Notes under the pieces: generated by a model
The model's input: only the letters and a program-made list of their open reading frames with translations
Told to the model about the DNA's origin: nothing
Databases searched by the model: none
Made by a program: the position numbers and the translations under genes
Part shown: positions 49,903 through 61,600 of the stretch, piece by piece
How the letters are laid out: each line of letters starts with the position of its first letter
Position numbering within the stretch: position 1 is the stretch's first letter
Source of the DNA: Allium sativum
Lineage: Eukaryota; Streptophyta; Magnoliopsida; Asparagales; Amaryllidaceae
Length of the DNA stretch: 64,000 bases
NCBI GenBank assembly: GCA_030737875.1
Contig: CM060921.1
Span: 402,978,192 to 403,042,191 of the forward strand
Reading direction: 5' to 3'

Positions 49903-50450
49903 TTTACAAAGCTAGAGAACAAGACACATTACAACCATATGAAAGAATTCATCAGAAATTGGAGTAGTAATATCCAATGGGAATGACTCGTTAGAGATGG
50001 GATCAGTAGTATCCTAGAACGAGTGCGAAGAGTATTTTTTTTTAAAAAATGAAAACAAGTTTTGTTTTGAAATTTAAATCAATTATTCGTATTTGATTAT
50101 TTATTTATATGAATTTGGACAATCCAATATATAGAGATTTTGCATATATGTCTTGCAAACGTGTATTCGAAGTTTTAATATTCTAGGTAGATATAGAATC
50201 CCTCTAGTGCCCAGGGGTAATTCTGGTGATGGGGCACCATCGCCAGTATTTATTTTCGAGTTTCGAAAGTGATAATTCTATATATTTCCAATTAACTGGA
50301 GTGAGAACCGAAACTAGATAGGGCTTATTGTTATAATTTGGCATCAAAAATCTCATTTTTTGACTATATATCAAAGTTATGAATTTGAAAAGCTAATCAA
50401 CTAATTGATTGATGGTTGTGTTGTTTGATTATTGTTTGATTAATTAAAAG

Positions 50451-50645
50451 TTGAACCATTTAGCCAAATTGAACCAAATAGTGAATTATATTGAATTTTG
50501 GTTGCATTTGCTTGCATATACATGTACTTACATTGAACAGTTCATAGCAAAGAGGCTAGAGCAGAAGAATAAAATTGTTTGCCCGACAAATAGGTACATG
50601 TTTACCATAATTTACTGTTTTGTTTGGGTGATGATGATTTTATGA
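50451..50645 (+). CDS. Small open frame in D internal region, shared with E
   Basis: 64 codons, ATG start; core HLLAYTCTYIEQ, RLEQK, VCPTNRYMFTIIYCF as in E (21867-22055), with five or more replacements. Rich in aromatic and hydrophobic residues; no known domain. Could be non-coding sequence that happens to stay open. Confidence 0.2.
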   Translation: MNHLAKLNQIVNYIEFWLHLLAYTCTYIEQFIAKRLEQKNKIVCPTNRYMFTIIYCFVWVMMIL

Positions 50646-50885
50646 GCCGATTGGCTAGCCGCTTGGCTTTTTCTTTTTCTTTTTGAGATCAGAGGGCCTG
50701 TATGGCAATTTCGGGATTTTCCCGGTGCTCCCGGTGCAGGGGAGGTTATGGCGAAATTTTTCGAAAATTTAGGGTGTTAGCCAAATTTTTGAAAAGTTCT
50801 TAGAAACTGAAAAGTTGAAGAACTTAAGCCATAATAAAAATAATGAAAGTTGAGTTTGTATCTAAAACAACTTTCGGCTTCGTTT

Positions 50886-50920
50886 CTTTTCGGGAACGAA
50901 AAGTTTTAAGTGGGGGAGAT
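50886..50920 (+). other. Pre-LTR hairpin and polypurine tract of D
   Basis: CTTTTCG-GGAA-CGAAAAG (50886-50903), then TTTTAAGTGGGGGAGAT (50904-50920), then the LTR. Loop GGAA fits GNRA. Confidence 0.85.
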
Positions 50921-51811
50921 TGTAACAACCCTAAAATCTGGGCCAGTTTAAAAATTTTATTTTGGCAATTTTAGCGAATTTTGATTATTTAAAATGAATT
51001 ATTTTAAATAATAATGACGAGAAATTTATTTTGAATAGAATATAACGTATATATTTATATACGTCGTCATTAGAATATAAATATTTATTATTTATATAAA
51101 AGGAATTGAAAATGGCGTGGTAGTTCGATAATTCGATTTCAAATTTCAAATGATTGTATAGGATGCAAAATAAACCGGATTTTAGTGAAACCAAAAATAT
51201 TTGAATCTAATTGAGAATATCTTTCCAACGAATCCGGGAAATCAAAATTTCATTGCGGGAATCAAAAGTTACGTCCAGTTGAAATTTCAGAATAGTCGCT
51301 ATGGAATTTCGGCCCTTGAAAATGGCCATTTTGCAAACGACCTCGGATTTCTACGAAACCACTTTTGTTGGATCCGCGATGTCAAATTATTGCTTGGTTT
51401 CAAATTTCATAATTTTTCGAATCAATATGTGAGCGTGGCGAGGTAGAACGTGTTTTGTCAATTTCGATCGACCTGAAAATGCCCATTTTTCAAACGGTTT
51501 CAAAATTTGACGAAACTAGTTTTGTTAGGACCGTATCGTCAATACTAAGCTAGAAAATATTTTTCTGGAATTTTTAGAGTCCGTATGTGGCCCCCATAAT
51601 TTGAAATGTGCGTTCAAAATTCAATATATAGATTTATATTTTGATTTTGACGAAAACTAATCGGAACAGTCGAATAAGCCTACGATACATATCCCATTGT
51701 GTTCGGAATGGGGGTAATACGTTAGGGACGACAGTCGGCGGATTCGATTTCGTGTTTGAATGGAAAGAGTACATTGTGGAATTCAAAATCCAAAATAAAT
51801 TAATAAATAAT

Positions 51812-51820
51812 TATATAAAC
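51812..51820 (+). promoter_or_regulatory. TATA box of D 3' LTR (TATATAAAC)
   Basis: TATATAAAC followed 10-30 nt later by CTCCTCTTCCCCC, a pyrimidine patch usual at plant start sites. A start near 51840 is predicted. From here transcription would run through the LTR into A. Confidence 0.6.
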
Positions 51821-51829
51821 TTCCTTTTA

Positions 51830-52290
51830 CCCCCTCTCCTCTTCCCCCTTTAGTCAACGATCAGAATATAAATGAAAAAAGAAAAAATACGAAATCGCCA
51901 GAACTCGTCCCCCCCCCCTCCCGCACCCATCGCCTGGCGGTCCCCCGGCCATCGCGCCCCGCTCCGGCACCCCCCTCTCACGCCCGACCTCCTCTCTATC
52001 CTCCCCCTTTTCCGCTGAAGCCCCAAAACCCCGAAGCCGTCAATCCCTCCTCCCTTAGCCCTTTGGCCACCACCGCCGACCCAAACGCCCCTCTCCCTAT
52101 CCTTCGTCTCGACTGCCGGGCCCCCTCCTCCTCTACAGCGCCTTCTCCGCTGTCAGCAAACCCCACAACCCTTTTCAAACCCAAAACCCCATTCGACGCA
52201 GCACCCCCTCTTGCCTGAGCGCGCCTCGAAGCTGCGCCACTAGCCCGGAGTCGCCACCCGAGCCACCTCCAACTCCACGCCAATCCCGCT
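51830..52290 (+). other. GC-rich island with splice-donor-like end, D 3' LTR
   Basis: Copy of 44496-44942 with many small changes; ends CCCGCTGTAAGTGTT with GT at 52291. Open frames differ from those of the 5' copy. Confidence 0.5.
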
Positions 52291-55200
52291 GTAAGTGTTA
52301 AAGTTTAAATCATTTTGAATATTCAGTTTTAGTTAATTTAAAATCGTTGTTTTAAATTTGTAAAACTAGCATGGTTTAACGATGTAAAAACCAGATTTTT
52401 ATATATGTAAATGGTAGATAAAAATTTGATTTTTCTTAGAAAAAAAAAAGAAAGGATTTTTGCTTTGTAAAAGAATTGATTTTTATTGTTTGAAAAGTAG
52501 TATAAAAATATAATTTTTATATGATGTAGAGGATAAAAATATAATTTTTATATGATGTAGTAGTATAAAAATATAATTTTTATATGATGTAGAGGATAAA
52601 AATATAATTTTTATGCTAATGGCATATTAAAAATATGATTTTTATAAAGTAGAAGTAATAAAAATACGATTTTTATATAGGTATGATAGTAAAAATATGA
52701 TTTTTATTCATGTAGAGTAAAATATAATCTTTATTAGGAGAAGAGCAATATAAAAATATATTTTTTATAACGAAGGGAAGATAAAATTTTGATTTTTATA
52801 TATATGAGGTGAAGATAAAAATTTGATTTTTATATATGTAGCATATGCAGACGATGAAAGTGAAAAGAGGAGGACGATGAAGATTTCCTACATATGAAGA
52901 ATCGGACGTTTGGTTTAGCTTTCGGTGAGAACTTCTCACTTTAAATTTATTTCTAGTTGAAATATATACTAGGATGCAGACAGTATTTAGTAGCACCCAA
53001 CACCCGTCGTCCACAGACCATGGATGGCTTGTATGCTTGTTTGTTTGATTTTGATGTGTAGTTGATTGTGTGATGTGATGTGAAATGAAATAAAATATTT
53101 ATGTAGTTGAAATAAAATATTTTATAGTGGAAATTATTTTATAGTTAAAAATAGAATTTTTAATGTGTATATGAAATGAAATAAAAATAAACAAATCGGA
53201 TGATTTGTTTGTATACACACATTTGACTGATATTGATTGGGACGATAAATTTTACACATCGCCCAACTGCACAAATAAAATCTGTGTTTGATTGTTTGAA
53301 ACCCCACACGGGTATTGGGATGATATATGACATACACTAATCCCAATAATTAGTTGTAAGTCGATTGATTGATTGACAGACTGTTATGAGCGTTAAATAT
53401 TTATATTTGATGCTTATACAGTGTAGAATGCACTTTGGATGATGGTTGATTATTCATCGTTGTTATTGTATACATGTGTTATAGAAAATCCATATAATTA
53501 ACATTATATGGTAATTGATTGGGCCTCATTCCAGTTTTGAAACAGAAATATTTGAAAAAGAAATATTTGAAATAGAATATTTGAAAATAGAAATATATGA
53601 AAGCGTGTTGATTAGATTGACGCCATTTTGACGTGAATGATATTTATATCGATTTTATTCATTTATAATGAATATCAAAAGTGATTTCAAAATCTGATAT
53701 TTTGAAAAGAATTGAAATTCAAACTGAAACTGAATAGAAATGAATTCGAATTTAAATTGAATAGAAAGGAATTAGAATTGAAATTAAATTGAATTGAAAA
53801 CGAACTGAAATAGAAATAAAAATCGATTTGAATTGAAATCAATTTGAAATGAATTTAAATCGAATTTATAAGGAAAAATTCAATTTTGATTTGAATTTGA
53901 AAAGAAGTTGAAATCGTTTTGAAACGAATTTAAAACGATTTATATAATATGTTTTGAAAAGGAAATCGACGAAGTATATATTATATATATTATAAAATGG
54001 CCTGAATAGAACGCGCCGCGCTACGGCAGTTCACGAATTTCGACCACTGGCTTCGAACGGATATTACGGGAGATCCGACCGTCGGATTCTCCTAAAACCG
54101 GAACTGTTGGGTTCGTATCGAAAAGAGATTTCTAACGAATATTAGAAATTAGAAATCTAACGGTTGGATTTGGAATTATGTCCAAATCAAATTTGGAAAA
54201 GGTCGCCGTAAGTGTAGTTCGATGGCCGTTGATGGAAATCAACTGTACGGGCCTTGATAAAATTATTAAAAATAGTAATAATTTGTATAAAATCATAAGA
54301 AATGATTTGGGACGAATTGGGATGAAAAACTCCGTATTTGAAAAAATAAAAATAGATTTTTATCGAAATGAACTAGTTTTGAACTAGAATTAAAATTCTA
54401 TTTATTTTTAAATAAATAAATTGGATTTGAAAAGGGTTTTAAAAGTTACCAGAATTTCCAATAATTGAATTGGAATGGATTTGAATCGAAATTATCTTTG
54501 GATTATTTCGATGTTGGATTTCGTGATTATACAGATATTGTTATGGAAATTTGAAAGATATATTTATATCGTTATTTCCAATACGATATTTGTTGGTCGT
54601 AGAATTTGATATTGAATATAAGCCGATATATTTTCTATTCAGAGCCTTGTATTTAATATCAAATGGGATTTGGGTTTTTCGTGAATGGTGTCTTCATTAA
54701 CACTGTTCTTAAACCCAGTTGAAAAAAAGATTAAATCTTTTTATTTGGATTTAATGAAGAATACCAATTAAATGAGATTTAATTGGGATTGAAATTGATT
54801 TTTGGGTTTATCGTGAAAAGTGTTTTAAATAACACTTGTTCTTTAACCCGATAATTAATGGAATACGATTTTTGGTTGTCGTGAACAGTATCTTCAGTAA
54901 TACTGTTTTTAGGCCTAATTAAGTTAAAAAAATCAGAAACTAACTGGAGATTAGTTAAGTTGAATGGTTTCTGGGGTATTGATCTGATGTTGGTTTCGGC
55001 CTTCGGGATTAATACTTAAGGAATTGCTCACTTGCTAATTTACGATTAGGGACTGTTGAAATGTGATGTGACTTTGGGTTTATCGTGAACCGTGTTTTAA
55101 ATGACATTGATTCTTTAACCCAGTTAAAGATTAAAACTAAGTGGAGTTTTAATGAATCTTTAATTAGATTGAAAAGATCAAGAATGGAGTATCACCAGTT

Positions 55201-57230
55201 TTGCTCCATGCGATAGTTAAATCTTTAATTAGATTTAAACGTGAAATGGTAATTGAATTTACCGATAACACCTTGGTGTTAGATATGAAGTATAACCCGT
55301 TTTACTTCATGGGATGAATAGGTTGGGATTGGGAAATTATAACAAATGATTACTTCGGTAAGGTTCGTTAATCCCGACTAGTTGAATCGATATTCAAAAG
55401 AAGAATAAAGAATAAATTCAAGGAATTTATCTTTGATAAAATTAATGGGAACCTTTCCCTATGAATGTGAAATTTAGAAACTAACTGTCGGTTAGCTAAG
55501 CAGAATGGTTTTCTGGATGTTGATCTGATGTTGGTTTCGGCCTTCGGGGTTAATATTTGGGGAATTATTCTCTTGTTAATTTACGGTTAGTGACTGATGA
55601 ATTGAAATGAGGCGTATGTTGTGTTTGTGTAACACTTGTTTATAATATACGCGAGTTATTCGGAAAGACCGTGTTTATCCCATTCTGAATAACTGATTCG
55701 ACGATTAGTCGAAGATGAAGACGGTGGTTGAAGACCGGAGGTCTTCACGTCATTTGGGTGATTACTGATGATCTTGATTGGGATGTACACCTATGAAGAT
55801 GGAAACAGTTGGTGATCGTCCAGACTTACTTGGAGATCGATGGATATGCGGGGTACTAGGTGCCTCCGGTTTTGTTCAGACCCAGAACGGACTTGTAAAT
55901 GGACAGTGTGTCCGACATCGGATTTCATTCTATGTGACTGGTATCGGTTGCATAGAATGGTTTGCCTGTGTGGCATGCTAAGATGCAAATGATCAAGGCT
56001 TCTGTTGAAAAGCAGAGTCTTGTAGTTGATGATCAAAGCACGACCTTTGTGGTGTAGCTTTTTGTAACGTTTACTTCGCGAGTTTCACACCCGGTATGAA
56101 GAAAAAACGGGAGACGGACCTCAGGGAGGGCATGCGTTTCCTTCTTGTTAGAAGTGGCCTCAGTGGTTTTACATGCCCTGACGAGTTTGACTTATGTGGT
56201 TGTTGCTGTTGCGAGGCGCCTCGGTTTGATCGGACGATCCGGGTCCGATGGAGTCATTTGTTGGCTCATTGACACCCCAAAGGGTGGGAAAATGCAGTGT
56301 TCAGGCATTTTAATTCACATCGGGGGACCGGCCCTGACGATCCAAAGGTCACTCGAGCTCTGACCTGAGACACGGACTAGAGCGTCTCGAATTGGTGAGG
56401 ACTATCTTTTGCCTCAGTTCATAGATGGAAATCCAATTTCCAAATACGTGACTTTGCGATTTTATTTGTAAACCTATATATGGCGACATAGTGGCATGGG
56501 ACGCTCATGTCGTCTATGATTGATACTTATGATTTGAAGTTGTTTTATACACTATGCACTTATAATAGTATCAAATGATTTGTTTTAAACGTATCAAGCA
56601 TTCTTGGCTATTATAAGGTAAAAACCCTATCCTCCGGCTTGCGTTGCATTGTGTGATGGGACCTGGGTCTTATAATAGCTTCATTTTTCTTTATTTAGCA
56701 TTGCGCTATTTGTTTTATGCACTGGTATTCTTGGGAGGAAACCCGTTCCGTGTTATACGGTGTCGTCTCTTGATTTATCCAACTTTAAAGTAAAGTTTTA
56801 AAAAACTGTTTTAGTTCTCACACCAGTCCCATGACTGATCTGGAGTTTATTGTTTTAACCTAAACTCTGGGTGCCCTTATTTTGACACGGGAAGCTAGTA
56901 GTTTTGGTTTTGCATATTTATATCCACAGGATCCTGGTTTACAGCTGGAATGATATCCGGAAAGCATTGTATCCGTATATCTCTTCTAGTTGTGTATTGT
57001 ATTATTTTCCGCTGCTATGTAATGTATTGTAATCTCTGATATTTCTGTGTAATATTTATTCTTTTGTACTCTGTATATTCTTGTATTCTGATGGAATTGT
57101 TGTAATATACAATGAAATGTTCTTCCGTCTGCGTTCTATTTTGTCGTGTTCTCAAAACAATCAGGCGTTTCGAACGGTTTGGGTCGGTTTAGCGACTGAT
57201 TCGGATCGAGCGGTATTCCTTGTTGTCACA

Positions 57231-57235
57231 CAATA
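57231..57235. repeat. Target-site duplication of D, right copy (CAATA)
   Basis: Compares with CGATA at 14031-14035, one G/A difference, a CpG-decay type change. Confidence 0.75.
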
Positions 57236-58647
57236 TATACTAGATAGACGTAGAATCACATTCTAGTCACTTGAGGATAATTCTGATAATGATTGCAACA
57301 TCATTAGAAATTTATTTTCGAGTTTCTAAAATGGGATGATTGTATGGTTCCGATTTAAACATCGATAAATATTTGAAACCATCTAAATAAGTGATTTGCA
57401 TTGATAAATTTTAATAAAAATGTTTCGATAAGGTAATGTGAACTTGAATAGATAAGCGGAATTTAAATAAAATTGAACTTGAATGAGTGTTTGAAAATAT
57501 AATTTTCTCGCTTTGCTTATTGTGTTTGTTTAGCCTCGACCGACCGTTACCTTTTGCTTACCAATTCGAACCATTCGTGCTTGAATTCATTTGAACTGTC
57601 TGATCCTTATTTCTGAACCATCCTTTTTCCTTGCTTTGACAAAATTTATGGATAAGGTAGATTTTGAGCTGAAATGGTTATTTGAGTATTTGGTTCCCAA
57701 ATTTTTGAGATCGATTTCTAATGTTTAGAATTTTTATTTGGAAAATTTGTCTGAAATATGAATATACAGATAAGAGCATCACAATGAAAGCATGAAATTA
57801 TTTTGAATAAATTGTTTCAAAAAAAATTTAGCTATTTAATTAACATATCTTTAAGATAAGATTTAAATATTTGAAATTGAAATGAATGAAATCTTATATT
57901 TGTGCAAAAGACTTCGAAGGAAAATTCAAAAGTGAAATTTTCTTTAGATCCCTTGGAAATGTTATCTTTTGTGTAGTTGTTTGAAATCTCATTTCTTGAA
58001 TGTTCGAAAATGATTGAATTCAGTGGTGTGACACTCGATATGGCTTTTGCATTGAAATGATGCGTAAAGTGTTGGTAAAAGTAGAAGTTCGATGACTTGA
58101 AATCCCGGTATTTTGAAATGTTTGGAAACAACAATAATATGATCTGAAAATATTTGTAAATTATTATTACAAAATGATTTATAAACTTCAGGATATGAAA
58201 TAAAATGATCGATTACCAAGATTCAAGTAACCCATGACTAAAGAAAGGTGTGATGTGGGTGTAAACCCTTGCTAATGATCTCGTTTGAGGTCCGTAGAGA
58301 CATCACTTATATCGATATGTGAGTAGGTTGTGCCTAGTGGCATTTTCCTTGGGAGAAACCTCTCGACTTGGGACTTAAATATTATGTCGTTTATCGTAAA
58401 AAGTTGAAAATTTTGAAATGGTTTTGGTTTTGAAATCCCAAAGAAAGTATGGTTTCATATGAAAGGAAAATATAGCATTTCGAATGTTTGGGAACAAATC
58501 TGGGATTTTAAGTCAAAGAAATTTCCTATATTTGGATATATTATTTGCAATTAAGTTTTAAAATCATATTATATATTTTGTTTTATACAAATAGGATTTT
58601 TTTTGACTTCTCCTTTTCGAGGACGAAAAGCCTTAAGGGGGGCTTAA
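57236..58647 (+). mobile_element. Element A internal region, right part
   Basis: 1,412 bp, resuming after D. The first part matches D's internal region (GATAATTCTGATAATG..., ATTTATTTTCGAGTTTC, compare 50216-50265). The rest is AT-rich with no protein motif; the small minus-strand frames near 57832-58219 are not conserved in D or E. Ends with hairpin and purine tract. With 13710-14035, A's internal region was about 1.74 kb and non-coding. Confidence 0.75.
58613..58647 (+). other. Pre-LTR hairpin and polypurine tract of A
   Basis: CTTTTCG-AGGA-CGAAAAG (58613-58630), then 17 nt CCTTAAGGGGGGCTTAA (58631-58647), then TGTAACAATG. The stem is intact although A is the oldest element and its purine tract has changed at the end. 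Confidence 0.8.
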
Positions 58648-61600
58648 TGTAACAATGCAGAATTTTTCTAAGTTTAAATTGAATTTCTATAATATAATTT
58701 GGGATTTTCTGTATACATTGAATTTAAATAAGGTTTAAATATAAATATTGATTTATAATCTTTTGTATATTAGCTTAAATAAATATTTTGTTCTATTTTA
58801 CAAATATAATTTTGTAATAGAAAACTTATTTCATGAATATGTTTAATATATATACCAGATTTTATAAGCATATTTTTTAATGTGATTCACTCAAAATGTT
58901 ATTTAATGTAGTCCATAAGATTTTGCAAATTTAATTTGAATATTAAGACTTGAAATATTACATATATGTATGGATTTTATATAGATTTAAGATTTAAATT
59001 TGTTGGTTAAATAAATTATAATTAAATATCAGTTCAAATAATCATTAAGTTTCTGAATGCGCAGTCTTAAAATATTTTATAAAATTTTACTAAAATTTTT
59101 AATTCGGAAAATAAGCACATATTTTCTAGCGTAGTTTAGGGCAACCGTGGTCCTTTTGGCAGTTTACAAAAATAATAAAATAATCTAGTTTATTATCGTT
59201 TTGTGATCGGTATGTGTAGATGTGCACGATATTGTTATTAGTTGTGGGTATTCGCTATCGGTGAATAAAAATAAAATAAAATAAAACACTAAAGTATATA
59301 TTCGAAGAAAACCGTAAGTGAATAAAATGTTTCGGTATTTTTATTTGTTCATTTCATTTATATGTTTCTACAAAAATGGAGATTTAATTTAAAATTTACC
59401 CAAGCTTATAATAAAGTTTAAAAAGGGGTAATGAATGCATGACAACAATGTATAATTGGGAAAAGGGGTTTAGCATTCAAATGAAGAGAAACAGGGAAAT
59501 GAGCCACATATGTGTAATGTACACATCTAAGTTGCACCACCAAACAGTGTTACTCCATGTATGTATAGTCAAATACTTTGCCCAAGGTTATTTCTCTAGC
59601 CTGTACACTCGTTGATACATAATAGGTGATAGACAATTTATTTTGTATTCATATTGAGCGTGAAAAATTGAAATGGAACTCATGTGATATGTGCATAAGT
59701 GGACTAACACTTGTAAATGTTTCCCTGAAACAAACTCCACGTTGTTTTCTTGTAACTTCCTTATGAAGCTAAATCTCAAACGTTAACTCTCCAAACAAAA
59801 CATGGAGCTTTAAAAAAAAGTATATCAGAACCCATTACTAATTCTTGTTCACTCCTTCCCTTCCTTCTTGTTCAACTGTATCATTGCGTTTCACCCACCT
59901 CACCGCAGCAAAGCCCTCCCTATCAACGCAGCCAGCTGCGTCCTTCCCTTCTTCAAAACCGAGCCTTCCCTCCCCTCCGACAAAACCAACCGTCAGCTCT
60001 CCTCCTTACTCGCATCCTTCCCTTTCACCGTCTTTTTTCTAACCATGTAAGCCACTTTTCTTTAATATTTCTCTCCCTACTTTGTTGATGTGAACGCAAC
60101 TTGATAGCCTTGCATTGTTGTATGGATAGTCTTGTGTGGATTTTTGCATGCATGGTCCTATCCTATAATTATTGAAATGGCCTGATGCATTTTGAGGTGA
60201 GTTAGTTGAGTTCAATCTATTCTAAATGAAAGAGAAATGGGAATCTGGAAGTAGCTTGTGATGACGAACATGGAAAAAGTTACAGATGAAAGCAGTGAAG
60301 GATATAGTGTTGGTTGTTTTAAGGAGGTAGTAGCAGCAATTAAAAGAGAGGAGGGCAGCAAGTAATGGGAAGGGGAATCAGGTACATGATGGGCTTGGAG
60401 TTTGTGGCTACAGATTTGGCCAAAGTTTTTGAAGTAAGAAAAAAATGATGAACAAACTAAAAGAGGTGCAACATGTTTCTTTGCAAATAAAGAAGAGATT
60501 GTAACGACAGTGAAGAGGTTACGAGGGACAGTGATAAGCAGCAACAAGCTAAGTTATTTGGGCCAAGAAAGAGAGGAAAAAACAAATATGTTAACGGTGT
60601 ACATTCACATATATGCTCGTTCGTTTGCGAAGTAGAAGTGCGTGCGTGACGGTAGCATCAATCTTAAAGATTTGTGCATGATGGTCTAGTGTTGTTCGTA
60701 GTTGACATGGAACGATAACGACGAAGATATTGGAAGCGATGCAGGTGAGAATTCTAATTTGAATTTATTTTAAATTAGTTAAAGCATTAAATTTAACTAG
60801 TTGTTAATTTAAATTAGTTAATGATCATGGATTGTTATGAATGGTTGTTATTGGTTGTTCAATGGATGTTCATGCAGTCAAAAATACGCTAAATACTAAG
60901 CATTATTGACTGTAACGCTCTGCGTACAGTTAGTTGATCATTTTAGTTGTTGTGGTTGTAATGGTTGAAATTGTGCTTGTTTATTTGGTTTAATTATTTG
61001 GTAAATTATGTTTGCATGAATTCATACATACACCGTTGCTGTGTGATTATACAGTTAATCAGTTTAAATTCTCCTTCCATTTAAATAAAATTTTAATTAT
61101 GAAAATAGAGTTGAGAACATAGTTTTAAATTAAAGTGTAAAATAGTTTAGAAATCAAATCGAGTAAAGGCTATTGATATAAGTTGAAATGGTTTTTGAAA
61201 CAATTCGAATCACTTACAAGTTATTTAAACATTGAATTGTGTTTTAAAAATCAGTTCGAGAAAACGGTATGGAATATGTACCCAACATTGGTTTTGCGCA
61301 AACAAATTTAATGAGCTTTATGTGAATACTTGATTAATAAGGGTTTTGGAAAATTAATCGAACAAGTTTAATTTAAATATTATTTTTATTCATTTTGATT
61401 TGAAATGGAAATTTTGAATTTAAAATGTTTGGAACTAAAGATGGAATGTAAAAGTATTATTTTGGGGAAAAGAAATTTAGAATACGATTTTAATCTAAGT
61501 CATGGAAATGTAATTTATTTCGAAAAAGAAGATAAGAAATTTGGAATACGGTTTTAATCTAAGTCATGGAAATGTAATTTATTTCGAAAAAGAAGATAAT

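Larger units (their letters stand above)
49884..50920 (+). mobile_element. Element D internal region (1,037 bp, no gag-pol)
   Basis: Primer site, then a leader with GACTCGTTAGAGATGGGATC, a small frame (50451-50645), a segment with TTTCGGGATTTTCCCGG and GCGAAATTTTTCGAAAATTT, the hairpin and the purine tract. Aligns along its length with E's internal region. No retroviral protein motif in any frame. Confidence 0.87.
14036..57230 (+). mobile_element. Element D: non-autonomous giant-LTR element, split by E and F
   Basis: TG...CA LTRs of about 6.30 kb on both sides of an internal region of only 1,037 bp. Own length is about 13.65 kb; the other 29.5 kb is element E carrying F. The target duplication is CGATA (14031-14035) and CAATA (57231-57235), one G-to-A change. 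LTR divergence is about 6% in a 345-bp sample. It has a primer site, hairpin and polypurine tract but no gag or pol, so it would have depended on proteins in trans. Confidence 0.88.
50921..57230 (+). repeat. Element D 3' LTR (uninterrupted, 6,310 bp)
   Basis: Starts TGTAACAACCCTAAAATCTG, ends TTGTTGTCACA. This is the only uninterrupted copy of the D LTR. Order: U3 blocks, CCCATTGTGTTCGG (51693-51706), TATA box (51812-51820), GC island (51830-52290), AT repeats (52490-52850), GAATTC-like repeats (53710-53930), ATCCGACCGTCGGAT (about 54072-54086), conserved 3' block with the CAGTC hairpin (56824-56837), end. No genes. Confidence 0.9.

Noticed and set aside
57832..58219. Overlapping minus-strand frames of 76 and 100 codons in A
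   Set aside because: AT-rich, no conserved domain, not present in the related D and E internal regions.
59845..60050. Ser/Pro-rich frames in the A 3' LTR as a host gene exon
   Set aside because: No recognisable domain, two frames overlap, and the place matches the leader zones of the other LTRs.
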